Shown here: piece after piece, positions 1-7,734 of the stretch
Numbering within the stretch: the stretch's first letter is position 1
Layout of the letters: each line of letters starts with the position of its first letter
NCBI GenBank assembly: GCA_964617875.1
Contig: CAZUAI010000042.1
Location: 1-47,031, forward strand
DNA length: 47,031 nucleotides
Direction of reading: 5' to 3'
DNA from: CAZMVY01 sp964617875
Lineage (GTDB): Bacteria > Planctomycetota > Phycisphaerae > UBA1845 > PWPN01
Notes under the pieces: model-generated
Seen by the model: only the letters and a program-made list of their open reading frames with translations
Database searches by the model: none
Told to the model about the DNA's origin: nothing
Made by a program: the position numbers and the translations under genes

Positions 1-73
1 CGCACGGCGGGTTCTTCACGGCAGTGCCATTCGTTCCTGACACCTTCGTTCGCACCGGCAGCAAGGGTTTCAT

Positions 74-571
74 GAACGGCCATGCAGCCGGATGGACACC
101 CTCGTCCCGTCCTTTTCCCGGGGAGTCAGGTAGGGCAGGTCGCCAGACCTGCCTTCTTCGGTGCGGGGAACCAACCCAAACTGACAGAGTGACACCGTGG
201 CATTTCGGCTGGCTTCAGCGTATTCCGCGTGTTTCGCGGTTCGATTCTGTTGGGGGACCGCGGAATACGCGAACCACGCGGAAAGCGTGCGTGCAGGAAC
301 GGCCATGCAGCCGGATGGACACCCTCGTCCCGTCCTTCTCCCGGGGAGTCAGGTAGGGCAGGTCGCCAGACCTGCCTTCTTCGGTGCGGGGAACCAACCC
401 AAACTGACAGAGTGACACCGTGGCATTTCGGCTGGCTTCAGCGTATTCCGCGTGTTTCGCGGTTCGATTCTGTTGGGGGACCGCGGAATACGCGAACCAC
501 GCGGAAAGCGTGCGTGCAGGAACGGCCATGCAGCCGGATGGACACCCTCGTCCCGTCCTTCTCCCGGGGAG
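74..571. repeat. Tandem 223-bp repeat, 2.2 copies
   Basis: Two consecutive 223-bp units (74-296, 297-519) and the first 52 bp of a third (520-571) are nearly identical. Each unit contains the hairpin GCAGGTCGCCAGACCTGC and a longer inverted repeat whose arms are GCGTATTCCGCG and CGCGGAATACGC around a spacer. Shorter relatives recur at 2509-2752. In one frame the array is open and runs into the RHS coding sequence, so it may be partly translated. The array seems to have replaced or displaced the upstream part of the RHS gene. Bases 1-73 hold nothing recognisable. Confidence 0.9.
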
Positions 572-1347
572 AGACTGCGAGTATTGGTCACCCTCACCCC
601 GTCCCTCTCCCTGGGAGGGAGAGGGGTGCTTGGCCAGCGACGCCGGCCGAGGACTGGCGTTTCGTGTACGACGGGTATAACGTGGTTCTCGTGCTGGACG
701 GCAAGAACAGCAACGCGACGACGAAGAAGTATAGGTGGGGTCTCGATCTGTCAGGGCTGTCCGGCAACGCCACGTCCGCTGGCGTTGTGGTGCAGGCATC
801 ATTGCCTGCGGCCGGGATTCACGGCGCCGGCGGCATTGGCGGCCTGCTGGCCGTCTGCGAGACGCAGGGCACGCCATCGACCTCCGACGACGCGGGCTAT
901 TGGTATCTCTACGACGCCAACGGCAACGTGGGCCAGAGCCTCGCGACGACGAAGGACACGCAGGGCTCGATTGCGGGCGCGGCTTCGACGCCGGCCGCGC
1001 GGTACGAGTACGACCCGTACGGCAACGTCACCGGCCCGGACCCGGACGGCGACGGCGACTGGCAGGAGCACGCCACCGCGTACGCCCTCGCCAACCCGAT
1101 CCGCTTTTCGACCCGCTGGTTCGACCCGGAAACCGGGCTCGGTCAATGGCCGCGCCGCTACTACGTCCCCCGGCTGGGGCGGTGGACGAGCAGGGATCCG
1201 ATAGGCGAGGATGGGGGACTGAATCTGTATGCTTTTGGGCGGAACAGGGCTCCGCAAGCGATTGATGCACTTAGAGCCCATCCCAAAACCTGTGAGGATG
1301 GGCAACTTGTGGCGAAAAGCCGTCTGTGCCGAAGGGTTTCGGGATAG
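229..1347 (+). CDS. RHS repeat-associated core protein, 5'-truncated and prematurely stopped (likely pseudogene part)
   Basis: From about base 650 the product reads as the end of an RHS/YD-repeat protein: WRFVYDGYN, YRWGLDLSG, GGIGGLLAV, YEYDPYGNVTGPD, and the RHS core RFSTRWFDPETG...RYYVPRLGRW.SRDPIGEDGGLNLYAFGRN. RHS proteins are large secreted or surface beta-cage proteins that often carry variable C-terminal tips. Bases 229 to about 640 are the translated tandem repeat, not RHS sequence, and the frame is closed by a TGA at 73-75, so the gene has lost its 5' part. The TAG at 1345-1347 lies inside a 78-bp MITE-like insertion (1274-1351). Removing the insertion and one TSD (81 bp, 27 codons) joins this frame to the one at 1366-1767. 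The segment VVVQASLPAAG comes from a dispersed palindromic repeat at 785-810. I read this as one gene in decay; it could still be expressed as a fragment. Confidence 0.8.
   Translation: MFRGSILLGDRGIREPRGKRACRNGHAAGWTPSSRPSPGESGRAGRQTCLLRCGEPTQTDRVTPWHFGWLQRIPRVSRFDSVGGPRNTRTTRKACVQERPCSRMDTLVPSFSRGETASIGHPHPVPLPGRERGAWPATPAEDWRFVYDGYNVVLVLDGKNSNATTKKYRWGLDLSGLSGNATSAGVVVQASLPAAGIHGAGGIGGLLAVCETQGTPSTSDDAGYWYLYDANGNVGQSLATTKDTQGSIAGAASTPAARYEYDPYGNVTGPDPDGDGDWQEHATAYALANPIRFSTRWFDPETGLGQWPRRYYVPRLGRWTSRDPIGEDGGLNLYAFGRNRAPQAIDALRAHPKTCEDGQLVAKSRLCRRVSG
785..810 (+). repeat. Family C palindromic repeat inside the RHS coding sequence
   Basis: The hairpin GCAGGCA-tcat-TGCCTGC (792-809) follows TTGTGGT. 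The same 16-base string TTGTGGTGCAGGCATC occurs at 34633-34648 between the sigma factor and anti-sigma genes. Here it is read in phase and encodes VVVQASLPA within the RHS core. Confidence 0.7.
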
Positions 1348-1351
1348 GTTC
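1274..1351. mobile_element. 78-bp MITE-like element with TTA target duplication
   Basis: Terminal inverted repeats are GAGCCCATCCCAAAACCT (1274-1291) and, read inward from the other end, GAACCTATCCCGAAACCC, matching at 14 of 18 positions. TTA flanks both sides (1271-1273 and 1352-1354), a 3-bp TNA duplication as made by some IS5-family elements. The same terminus, GAGCCTATCCCAAAACCC, starts at 46980 and is also preceded by a TNA triplet (TAA). The element has no coding capacity, so it would need a transposase in trans. It supplies the stop codon that truncates the RHS frame. Confidence 0.75.
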
Positions 1352-1365
1352 TTAGGGAAGCGGGC

Positions 1366-1767
1366 ATGATAGAACCCCCGCTGCTTCCGCCCGGGGCAAG
1401 ACCGCCTTGGCCGGGGTGGCCCGGCCCGCCGCCACGTCCGCCACGCCCAGTTCCCAGACCATGCCCGGTTTATTACCCCAGCAGCAACCCCGCATGGTAT
1501 GCGGCCAGTCCCAACTGGTGCCGCGACGGCGCAGTCACCGGGTTTCTGCACGCGGGTCTCGTGTGCTTCCGCGAGATCACGGTCGGGCCGGGTGTGTGGG
1601 GTTGTCCACCCGCGCGACACGTGTGTTTTGATCCGCAAACGGGCGGTTGCGACGCACACGCCGATGCGAAGGGACAGTGCGAGGGCAAGAATCCCGACGG
1701 AAGCTGCAACCTGGATTCATGCTGTTCAGCGTGGCACCTGCTCAACGATCTTGGATGGGAGCACTGA
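1366..1767 (+). CDS. Detached C-terminal tail of the RHS protein, Pro-rich then Cys-rich
   Basis: This 133-codon frame is in the same reading frame as the RHS core upstream and was separated from it only by the stop codon in the MITE-like insertion. It begins with a proline-rich linker (GARPPWPGWPGPPPRPPRP) and continues as a compact region with ten cysteines ending SCNLDSCCSAWHLLNDLGWEH. Position and layout (RHS core, Pro-rich hinge, small unique tip) match polymorphic-toxin or adhesin tips, but I recognise no catalytic motif, so toxicity is not claimed. The ATG at 1366 may be only an internal methionine of the original gene. The next gene begins 1 bp after its stop. Confidence 0.6.
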   Translation: MIEPPLLPPGARPPWPGWPGPPPRPPRPVPRPCPVYYPSSNPAWYAASPNWCRDGAVTGFLHAGLVCFREITVGPGVWGCPPARHVCFDPQTGGCDAHADAKGQCEGKNPDGSCNLDSCCSAWHLLNDLGWEH

Positions 1768-1768
1768 G

Positions 1769-2149
1769 ATGTCCCGGCTACCCTCGGGCGATGCCGGGAA
1801 TCGCGATACACTTGGGCCACCGACGCACGGAGATGGCACGGGTCCCATCCATGAGCAACGCGCGGCGACGTGGGCCCCCTTGGTCCTCGCCGGCATGGGG
1901 CTGGGAGTTGCCAGCGCACCGTTTGTCTTCCTCAGCAAGCCGCGCCCGGACACTCTGGAGTTCGGCCTTCTGTTTGTCGCTCTTCTCGTTGAATGGGCAG
2001 CCGTCATTGATGCCTTGAGGGTGATCGGGAGTAGACGACACTGCAGCCGAAGATCCGTCGCGATCGCCACAGTAGCCATATGCATCTCCATGCCCGTAGC
2101 GTGCGTTCTCACGCTGTTCTTCGGCCTGCTTGTGTTTGCAAACGTTTGA
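1769..2149 (+). CDS. Small membrane protein, possible RHS-tail partner
   Basis: The product of 126 residues has a hydrophilic N-terminus of about 35 residues and then three likely membrane spans: APLVLAGMGLGVASAPFVFL, LEFGLLFVALLVEWAAVIDAL, and SVAIATVAICISMPVACVL running on to a hydrophobic C-terminus. The ATG at 1769 follows the stop of the RHS tail (1765-1767) with one base between, which suggests translational coupling and co-expression with the tail. A longer upstream frame exists but overlaps the RHS tail. No family was recognised. A small membrane gene directly behind an RHS tip is the usual place for an immunity protein, but that is inference from position only. Confidence 0.6.
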   Translation: MSRLPSGDAGNRDTLGPPTHGDGTGPIHEQRAATWAPLVLAGMGLGVASAPFVFLSKPRPDTLEFGLLFVALLVEWAAVIDALRVIGSRRHCSRRSVAIATVAICISMPVACVLTLFFGLLVFANV

Positions 2150-2217
2150 TTCGCGGATCGGGGTGTCGGGAGGCGCCCCAAAACCGGCCAGGCGGAGGCG
2201 CCTCGAAACAGGCGCCC

Positions 2218-2456
2218 GAAAAGGGGACATCACTGAGTAGTGGATCGGAAGACGGAACAGGCTCGTCTACTGAGCACAACGAGCCGCGCTGCGGACGATA
2301 AGGAGCAGTGAGAGCGCGAGGCACACGAAGCTGGCGTCACGGGCATTCCTCTGCGTGATCGGCGTAATCGGCGGGCAGCTTCGTCTTGCTTCTTGCGGAA
2401 CGCTCGGCCAAAGGAGTCTCGCGCAGAGGCGCTGAGCAGAAAAGGGGACATCACTG
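2218..2456. repeat. Direct repeat pair GAAAAGGGGACATCACTG
   Basis: The 18-base string occurs at 2218-2235 and 2439-2456, 221 bp apart. Strings beginning AAAAGGGGACA are common REP-like repeats in many bacteria and are sometimes tied to REP-associated (Y1 family) transposases. No such transposase is present in the window. Confidence 0.75.
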
Positions 2457-2508
2457 CTTATTGACGGCAGCCTCGTGATCGGCTACGCTTGCGTGCATGC
2501 CTCGAACA

Positions 2509-2752
2509 GTCAGGTAGGGCAGGTCGTCAGACCTGCCTTCTTCGGTGCGGGTTTCTGCGTATTCCGCGTGTTTCGCGGTTCGATTCTGTTGGGGGACCGC
2601 GGAATACACGAACCCCGGGAAAAACGACAAGTCAGGTAGGGCAGGTCGCCAGACCTGCCTTCTTCGGTGGGGGTTTCTGCGTATTCCGCGTGTTTCGCGG
2701 TTCGATTCTGTTGGGGGACCGCGGAATACGCGAACCACGCGAAAAGCGTGCG
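2509..2752. repeat. Two 122-bp direct repeats related to the 223-bp tandem array
   Basis: Units at 2509-2630 and 2631-2752 each begin GTCAGGTAGGGCAGGTCG, contain the GCAGGTC/GACCTGC hairpin and carry the inverted repeat around GTATTCCGCG. They share these blocks with the array at 74-571 but lack its roughly 100-bp extra segment. Downstream, GTGCAGGAACGGCCATGCAG (2753-2772) is another block shared with that array. Confidence 0.85.
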
Positions 2753-2774
2753 TGCAGGAACGGCCATGCAGCCG

Positions 2775-3025
2775 GATGGTCACCCTCATCCCGTCCTTCT
2801 CCCTGGGAGGGAGAGGGGGCCGACAAGCTGGTGGGCGAACCCGCGGAGTACCGCGGAACCGCCCACCCTACCTCTCCTGAGACAGGGAGGGGATGGGGAG
2901 GGTCGATCCGCTTCGCCGGCCCGCGGTTGGAATTGGACACCCTCATCCCATCCTTCTCCCGGGGAGAGAGTGCGAGTATTGGTCACCCTCACCCCGGCCC
3001 TCTCCCTGGGAGGGAGAGGGGGGAA
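2775..3025. repeat. Family B repeats (CACCCTCAnCCC...CTCTCCC/GGGAGAGG)
   Basis: Three copies begin near 2778, 2938 and 2982; another is at 588-634. The core is a run of CTCTCCC with a complementary GGGAGAG arm, giving a GC-rich hairpin. Related sequences are widespread dispersed repeats in bacterial genomes. One copy has been incorporated in the glycosyltransferase gene at about 37748-37800. Confidence 0.75.
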
Positions 3026-3099
3026 GAAGGCGTCGCGGGCCTTCGTCCGCGTGATCGGCGTACTCGGACCACGATCCGCGCACGACCAACAACGAACAA

Positions 3100-4197
3100 T
3101 CACCGGGCCTTCACCGCCGTCCAGACCTCGTCGTACAGGCGATTGTCCGCCCCCAGGTCCTGCACATACTCCATCGTTTTCATCGTTTCCTCGGGGGGGT
3201 AGACCTCCGGGTTCCGCCGGTCTTCCGGGCGGATCATCGGCAGCGACGCCGCGTTGGGGCTTGCGTACCGGTTGAAGTTCGAGAGCTGCGCGCCGACGTG
3301 CGCATCCAGAATGTAGTTGATGAATGCGTGCGCCCCGTCGGGGTTCGGCGCCCGGGCGGGGATGGTCATGCCGTCCGTCCAGATCAGCGTGCCTTCCCTC
3401 GGCGTGACGAAGCCGACGTTTGGCTCCTCGTCCGCGGCCCGGACGGCGTCGCCGTTGTAGACAATGGCGACGGCCGCCTCGCCGGAGACGACCTTGTTCT
3501 TGCCGCCCACACCGCCCTCGAAGCCGAGCGTCTTCGCGTTCTTCTTCGCCCGCAGCACCAGTTCGCCGGCCGCCTGCAGTTCGCGGCGGTCGCGCGAATT
3601 CAGCGAGTGGCCCTGGTACTTCAGGGCGGCGCCCAGCATGTCGCGCATCGAGTCGATCAGCACGACGGGGCCCGGCTGCCGCTCCGGCTCGAAGACGACG
3701 GCCCACGTCGGCTCCAGGTCCCTGACGCGGTCCTTGCGGACCATCAGCCCGACCGTGCCCCACTGGTAGGGCAGGCTGTACCGGCCCCCCGGATCATACG
3801 GCGGGCTGCGGAACCGCTCGGCCACGTTGACCCGGTTCGGCACCTTCGCCGGGTCGAGCGGCCGGATCAGCCCGAGCTTCGCCAGCACCGGGATCGCGTG
3901 ATCGGTGACGACGAGGACGTCGTACTGCTCCGCGCCCCCGGCCTGCTGCATCTTGGCCATCATCTCCTCGGGCGCCTCGTACACGTCGATCCGCACCTTG
4001 AGCCCCGTGGCCTTCTCGAATTCGCGGGGAATCGCCGGGTCGATGTACTCGGAGAACATGTAGACGTTGACCTGGCGCGCCGCCGAGGGCTTCGAGGCGG
4101 CCGTATCCGATGACCGTGAACAACCGGCGACGGCGAAAAGGATCGGAAGGCAGAAGACCACGGCCGTCACGCCGGGGGGGCACGCGGCGGCCGTCAT
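3100..4197 (-). CDS. potD: Polyamine ABC transporter substrate-binding lipoprotein
   Basis: This is a PotD/PotF-family binding protein of 365 residues that would deliver spermidine or putrescine to the PotBC permease. The N-terminus is a lipoprotein signal (VVFCLPILFAVAGC, lipobox VAGC, lipidated Cys26), so it is anchored facing the periplasm. The mature part carries the family pattern: VNVYMFSEYIDPAIPREFEK, YDVLVVTDHAIPVLAKLG, the LPYQWGTVGLMVRKD strand and AFINYILD near the C-terminus. Start chosen at ATG 4197 because CCGAGGAGGTTCCG places AGGAGG at good distance; the open frame continues upstream but there reads as a toxin remnant. It lies about 490 bp downstream of potC, an unusually large gap filled by a repeat copy and the remnant, so it may have its own promoter. 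Confidence 0.93.
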   Translation of the reverse strand: MTAAACPPGVTAVVFCLPILFAVAGCSRSSDTAASKPSAARQVNVYMFSEYIDPAIPREFEKATGLKVRIDVYEAPEEMMAKMQQAGGAEQYDVLVVTDHAIPVLAKLGLIRPLDPAKVPNRVNVAERFRSPPYDPGGRYSLPYQWGTVGLMVRKDRVRDLEPTWAVVFEPERQPGPVVLIDSMRDMLGAALKYQGHSLNSRDRRELQAAGELVLRAKKNAKTLGFEGGVGGKNKVVSGEAAVAIVYNGDAVRAADEEPNVGFVTPREGTLIWTDGMTIPARAPNPDGAHAFINYILDAHVGAQLSNFNRYASPNAASLPMIRPEDRRNPEVYPPEETMKTMEYVQDLGADNRLYDEVWTAVKAR

Positions 4198-4317
4198 TCG
4201 GAACCTCCTCGGACGCGCGATCGGGCCGCAGCGACGATCCCGAGTCGAACCGCGAGCGGCCGGTTGTCCGCCAGGGACAGCATTCGCCGCGGAACGGCGA
4301 TTGTTTCGGCCCTGTGG

Positions 4318-4410
4318 ACCTTCGTCCCGGACCGTTTCCGCATCGCAGTTGTGCTCGCGCAGCAACGCCGCGAGTCCGGGAGGCAGGTTCTCATCGCTCT
4401 TGAACTTCAT
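4318..4410 (-). pseudogene. DUF5615-like (PIN-like toxin) N-terminal remnant
   Basis: About 31 codons read MKFKSDENLPPGLAALLREH followed by NCDAETVRDEG, the usual start of DUF5615/PIN-like proteins (K.DENLP...LLR..G.D..TV.D.G). After this the match stops in all three frames. No acidic catalytic residues from the later part of the fold are recovered, and no DUF433-type antitoxin is next to it. I read it as the remnant of a toxin-antitoxin module between potC and potD. Confidence 0.5.
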
Positions 4411-4535
4411 CAGGCTGTCCCGACCGACAGTCGCGCCGCTCCATGAGCGTTCCTTTGCGCCGTTTCGGGGCTCTCGGTCCCGCGGTGATTGTACCGAATT
4501 CCGGGGAGCCGCATCCACAGGGTCACTTCCGGGCA

Positions 4536-4672
4536 CATGGCCGTATGGGCGAACGGGGTCAGGAACCGTTGCCGGACAGGCGGAACACCGCGTTCACGGG
4601 AAGCGGACGCCCGGATGCGTTCAGCCCCGGGCAGGAGAGGTTCCTGCTCCCCTCCCTGCGTGCAGGAACGGC
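4536..4672. repeat. 137-bp repeat, copy 1 (family E), behind potC
   Basis: This segment is nearly the same as 7735-7870. Both run from CATGGCCGTATGGGCGAACG to CTGCGTGCAGGAACGGC. Inside, GGGGTCAGGAACC and a diverged GGTTCCTG block form an inverted repeat. The two copies face the same way and bracket potCBA, so recombination between them could delete the three genes. Confidence 0.9.
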
Positions 4673-4682
4673 GACGCACCCG

Positions 4683-5483
4683 TCACTTCCCGGCCCTCGC
4701 CGTCATCCGCTCCAGCCCGATCACCAACAGCACCGTCGCCAGGAACACCAGCGTGGACAGGGCGTGGATCTCCGGCGACACGCCGCGGCGGACCGACGCG
4801 TAGATATAGATCGGCAGCGTCGTGGATGTCGGCCCGGCCGTGAAGAAGCTGATGACAAAGTCGTCGAGCGAGAGCGTGAACGCCAGCAGCGCGCCCGCGA
4901 CGATCCCCGGCGCCAGCAGCGGCAGCATCACCCGCCGCAGCAGGTACGGCGTGTCCGCGTACAGGTCGCGGGCCGCCTCCTCGAGCGTTCGCCCGATCGT
5001 CGCCAGACGCCCCTGCACGACCAGCGCGACGAACGCGATCTGAAACGTCACGTGCGCGAGGATCATTGTTGTCAGCCCCGGCTCAAACACCGCCGACGCC
5101 GCCCGCAACAGCCGAAACGCGACCACCAGCGCGGCCGCGAAGATGATGTCCGGCGTCACGACCGGCAGGTACAGCGCGACGTCGAGCGACCGCCTCAGCG
5201 CCGCCGGCCACGGGAACCGCGACAGCCCGATCGCCAGGAGCGTGCCCAGCACCGTCGCGACGGCCGTCGAGCACGCCGCCAGGATCAGCGTGTTGCGGGC
5301 CGCCTCCAGGACGTACTCGTTCCCGAACAGCCGCGCGTACCACTGCAGCGTGAAGCCCTTCCACGCGAAGCCGTGCCGGGCCGCGTTCACCGAAAACACG
5401 GCGACCGCGAGCATGGGCGCGTAGAGGAACACCAGCGCTGCGATCGCCGTCACGCCGACCCATCGCGGCAGGCGGGCGGTCAT
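4683..5483 (-). CDS. potC: Polyamine ABC transporter permease
   Basis: This 266-residue inner-membrane protein is the PotC half of the permease. Six membrane spans are visible, from VGVTAIAALVFLYAPMLAVAVF to ALSTLVFLATVLLVIGLE. The ABC-permease EAA loop is EEAARDLYADTPYLLRRV, followed by the PotC-typical AFTLSLDDFVISFFTAGP and TTLPIYIYASVRRGVSPEI. Its ATG (5483) overlaps the TGA of potB by 4 bp, so the two are translationally coupled. A longer frame runs upstream through potB but is not real. Confidence 0.93.
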   Translation of the reverse strand: MTARLPRWVGVTAIAALVFLYAPMLAVAVFSVNAARHGFAWKGFTLQWYARLFGNEYVLEAARNTLILAACSTAVATVLGTLLAIGLSRFPWPAALRRSLDVALYLPVVTPDIIFAAALVVAFRLLRAASAVFEPGLTTMILAHVTFQIAFVALVVQGRLATIGRTLEEAARDLYADTPYLLRRVMLPLLAPGIVAGALLAFTLSLDDFVISFFTAGPTSTTLPIYIYASVRRGVSPEIHALSTLVFLATVLLVIGLERMTARAGK

Positions 5484-6388
5484 ATCCGCTCCGCCTCGCG
5501 GACCCGCCGCCGTACGAGGAACAGCCCCACGAGCGTCAGCACCATCAGCCCGAAGCTCACAGAGGCGCCGAACGGCCAGTCGCGGCTCGTGCCGAACTGC
5601 TGCTGGATCAGGTTGCCGACGAGCATGTACTTGGCCCCGCCGAGCAGGTCGGGCACGACGAACACGCCCATCGCGGGAATGAACGTCAGCACGGTCGCCA
5701 CGGTCAGGCCCGGCAGCGTCTGCGGCAGGATCGCGTGGAAGAACGTCCTTCGCGGCGAGGCGTAGAGGTCCCGCGCCGCCTCGACGATCGACCAGTCGAG
5801 CCGCTCGACGCTGACGTACAGCGGCAGCACGGCGAACGGCAGGAACGCGCTGACCATCCCGACGTAAACGGCGGCCGGGCTCGGGTAGAGCCCCCCGCCC
5901 TCGTCGATCAGGCCAAGCGCCTGCGCGAGCCGGGCCGGCGGCATCTGGTTCGACAGGATCAGCATCCACGCATACGTGCGGATCACCAGGTTCGTGCAGA
6001 AGGGGACGACGACCAGCCCGAGGCAAAGATAGCGGATGCGCGGCCGGCGTGTCGCGACGAAGAACGCCAGCGGATACGCGAGCAGCAGCGACAGCACGGT
6101 CGTCGCGAACGCGACCCACACGCTCCGGCCGAGGATCCACAGGTAATCGGCCGACCAGGTCATCACCCCGAAGCCCGCCAGCCGGCGGTAGTTGTCGAGC
6201 GAGAACCGCCAGACGACCCCTCCGTACGGATCGCGCCCGGCAAACCCCAGCGCCACCAGCACCGGCAGCGGCAGGATGAGCAGCAGCACGAGCCAGGCCA
6301 TGCCGGGGCCGACGAACCCCAGGCCGCGCAGCATCAGCCGCCGCCGCGTGGTCAGCTCGCCGTACCAGATCTGGAGTCTCGTGCCCAT
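5480..6388 (-). CDS. potB: Polyamine ABC transporter permease
   Basis: This 302-residue PotB-type permease has the first span at residues 21-50 (LGFVGPGMAWLVLLLILPLP), PFCTNLVIRTYAWMLIL, and the EAA loop VEAARDLYASPRRTFFHAILP, followed by IPAMGVFVVPDLLGGAKYMLVGNLI, typical of PotB. It would pair with PotC and be driven by PotA. It lies 97 bp downstream of potA; the gap holds a purine/pyrimidine inverted repeat. Confidence 0.93.
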   Translation of the reverse strand: MGTRLQIWYGELTTRRRLMLRGLGFVGPGMAWLVLLLILPLPVLVALGFAGRDPYGGVVWRFSLDNYRRLAGFGVMTWSADYLWILGRSVWVAFATTVLSLLLAYPLAFFVATRRPRIRYLCLGLVVVPFCTNLVIRTYAWMLILSNQMPPARLAQALGLIDEGGGLYPSPAAVYVGMVSAFLPFAVLPLYVSVERLDWSIVEAARDLYASPRRTFFHAILPQTLPGLTVATVLTFIPAMGVFVVPDLLGGAKYMLVGNLIQQQFGTSRDWPFGASVSFGLMVLTLVGLFLVRRRVREAERI

Positions 6389-6397
6389 GAATCAAGC

Positions 6398-6484
6398 CGC
6401 GAAAGCGAGAAACCAGGAAAGCGAGGAATCGGGAAATCGCACCGCCCAAGCCCCTCCTGCTTTTTCGCTTTTTCGTTTTCTCGG
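6398..6484. repeat. Purine/pyrimidine inverted repeat (family D) between potA and potB
   Basis: The left arm is purine-rich (GCGAAAGCGAGAAACC onward), the right arm pyrimidine-rich (TTTTTCGCTTTTTCGTTTTC), and the middle holds CGGGAAATCGC. The same middle string and arm style occur at 40402-40500. On the potAB transcript it would fold as a long imperfect hairpin and could weaken read-through to potB. Confidence 0.65.
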
Positions 6485-6485
6485 T

Positions 6486-7634
6486 CTAGTCCCTCAGTGC
6501 CACCAGGCATTCCGCCGGCAGTTCCAGCCAGACTTCCTGGCCCGGGCGGAGGTCCGCCGTCGCCGTGGTGCGGACGCGCAGCGGGCCGGGCTCGACGAAG
6601 AGGTCCGCGTGGTCGCCGCGGTAGATCGTCTCGCGGATGCGGCCGCGGACGCCGTTGACCTCCGGCCGGTGACGGCAGAGCCGGATCCGCTCCGGCCGGA
6701 TCGCCAGCGTGCCCCTTTCCCACGCGGGCGCGTCGCCGACCACGAGCGCCCCGTGCGCGGTCTGCACGCAATCGCCCAGCCGCGCGCCTTCGATCAGGTT
6801 CGCCGATCCGAGAAACTCGGCCACGAACCGGCTCGCCGGCCGTTCGTACACGTCCGACGGCGTGCCCGCCTGCTCGATCCGTCCGTCGCGCATCACCATG
6901 ATGCGGTCCGAGACGGTCATCGCCTCGTCCTGGTCGTGCGTCACGAGGATGAACGTCTTGCCGAGCCGCCGCTGCAGCCGCCGCAACTCGATCTGCACCT
7001 CGCCCCGCAGCTTCGCGTCGAGGGCCGACATCGGCTCGTCGAGCAGCAGCAGCTCGGGTTCGTTCACCAGCGCCCGCGCGAGCGCGACCCGCTGCTTCTG
7101 CCCGCCGGAAAGCTGGTGCGGGTAGCGCGCAAGCAGCGGCTCGAGCTGGAGCATCTGCGCGGCCCGGCCGACCCGCTCGTCGATCTGCGGCCCCGGGAAC
7201 CGGCGCGAGCGGAGCCCGAAGGCGATGTTCTCCCGCACGCTCAGGTGCGGGAACAAAGCGTAGTTCTGGAAGACCGTGTTGACCGGCCGCCGGTTCGCGG
7301 GCCGGTCGGTCATCGGCCGGCCGCAGAGCGTGATCTCGCCGCGGTCCGGCAGTTCCAGCCCGGCGAGGATGCGAATGAGCGTCGTCTTGCCGCAGCCCGA
7401 CGGCCCCAGCAGCGTGACGAACTCGCTCCGGCGGACGGCGAAGCTGACATCCCGCAGGACCTCGACGGCCCCGAAGCTCTTCCAGATGCCGCGGGCGGAA
7501 AGCTCCTCGGCGTCAGGCAACGCGGGGATGTCGATCAGCGCGCCGGGGCGGACGGGCTGCCCTTCGCCGTTCGGCCGCCGTTCACGCAATCGTTCGGCCG
7601 CCGCGACCCCATGCTGGCCGGATGGTTCGTCCAA
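6486..7634 (-). CDS. potA: Polyamine ABC transporter ATP-binding protein
   Basis: The 382-residue ATPase has Walker A GPSGCGKTT, a Q-loop in NTVFQNYALFPHLSV, the signature LSGGQKQRVALARAL, Walker B LLLLDEP with D-loop SALD, and the switch histidine in LVTHDQDEAM. A C-terminal TOBE-type region (LAIRPERIRLC...GVRGRIRETIYRGDHADLFVE) is as in PotA. It energises PotBC. The first 45 residues have no match to the family, so a non-ATG start nearer residue 35-45 is possible; no better in-frame ATG or GTG was found, so the ATG at 7634 is kept. Confidence 0.9.
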   Translation of the reverse strand: MDEPSGQHGVAAAERLRERRPNGEGQPVRPGALIDIPALPDAEELSARGIWKSFGAVEVLRDVSFAVRRSEFVTLLGPSGCGKTTLIRILAGLELPDRGEITLCGRPMTDRPANRRPVNTVFQNYALFPHLSVRENIAFGLRSRRFPGPQIDERVGRAAQMLQLEPLLARYPHQLSGGQKQRVALARALVNEPELLLLDEPMSALDAKLRGEVQIELRRLQRRLGKTFILVTHDQDEAMTVSDRIMVMRDGRIEQAGTPSDVYERPASRFVAEFLGSANLIEGARLGDCVQTAHGALVVGDAPAWERGTLAIRPERIRLCRHRPEVNGVRGRIRETIYRGDHADLFVEPGPLRVRTTATADLRPGQEVWLELPAECLVALRD

Positions 7635-7734
7635 CTCGCCGTGCGGTCCTTTCTCTGAAAATCCCCGCTGTCGTCCAACCGGACAGGATAGGAAACGCGG
7701 GGCGGGGGATCAAGCTGCGGCCTTCGGCCGCGCG

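Larger units (their letters stand above)
2150..3099. other. Gene-free repeat mosaic
   Basis: No credible gene was seen on either strand. The stretch is built from dispersed repeats: two copies of GAAAAGGGGACATCACTG, a GTGATCGGCGTAATCGG-type string with a relative at 3051-3068, two 122-bp units, and the CACCCTCA...CTCTCCC family. It separates the RHS remnant from the 3' end of potD. Confidence 0.75.

Noticed and set aside
74..571. Attachment site of an integrative element
   Set aside because: No integrase or tRNA is nearby, and the repeat blocks recur at other places as dispersed elements.
3100..4536. A 478-residue PotD with a 113-residue N-terminal extension
   Set aside because: The lipoprotein signal and a strong SD mark the start at 4197. 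The extension reads as a toxin remnant.
4683..6449. PotB-PotC fusion of 588 residues
   Set aside because: The front half of that frame is an out-of-frame reading of potB. PotB has its own frame ending in a 4-bp overlap with potC.
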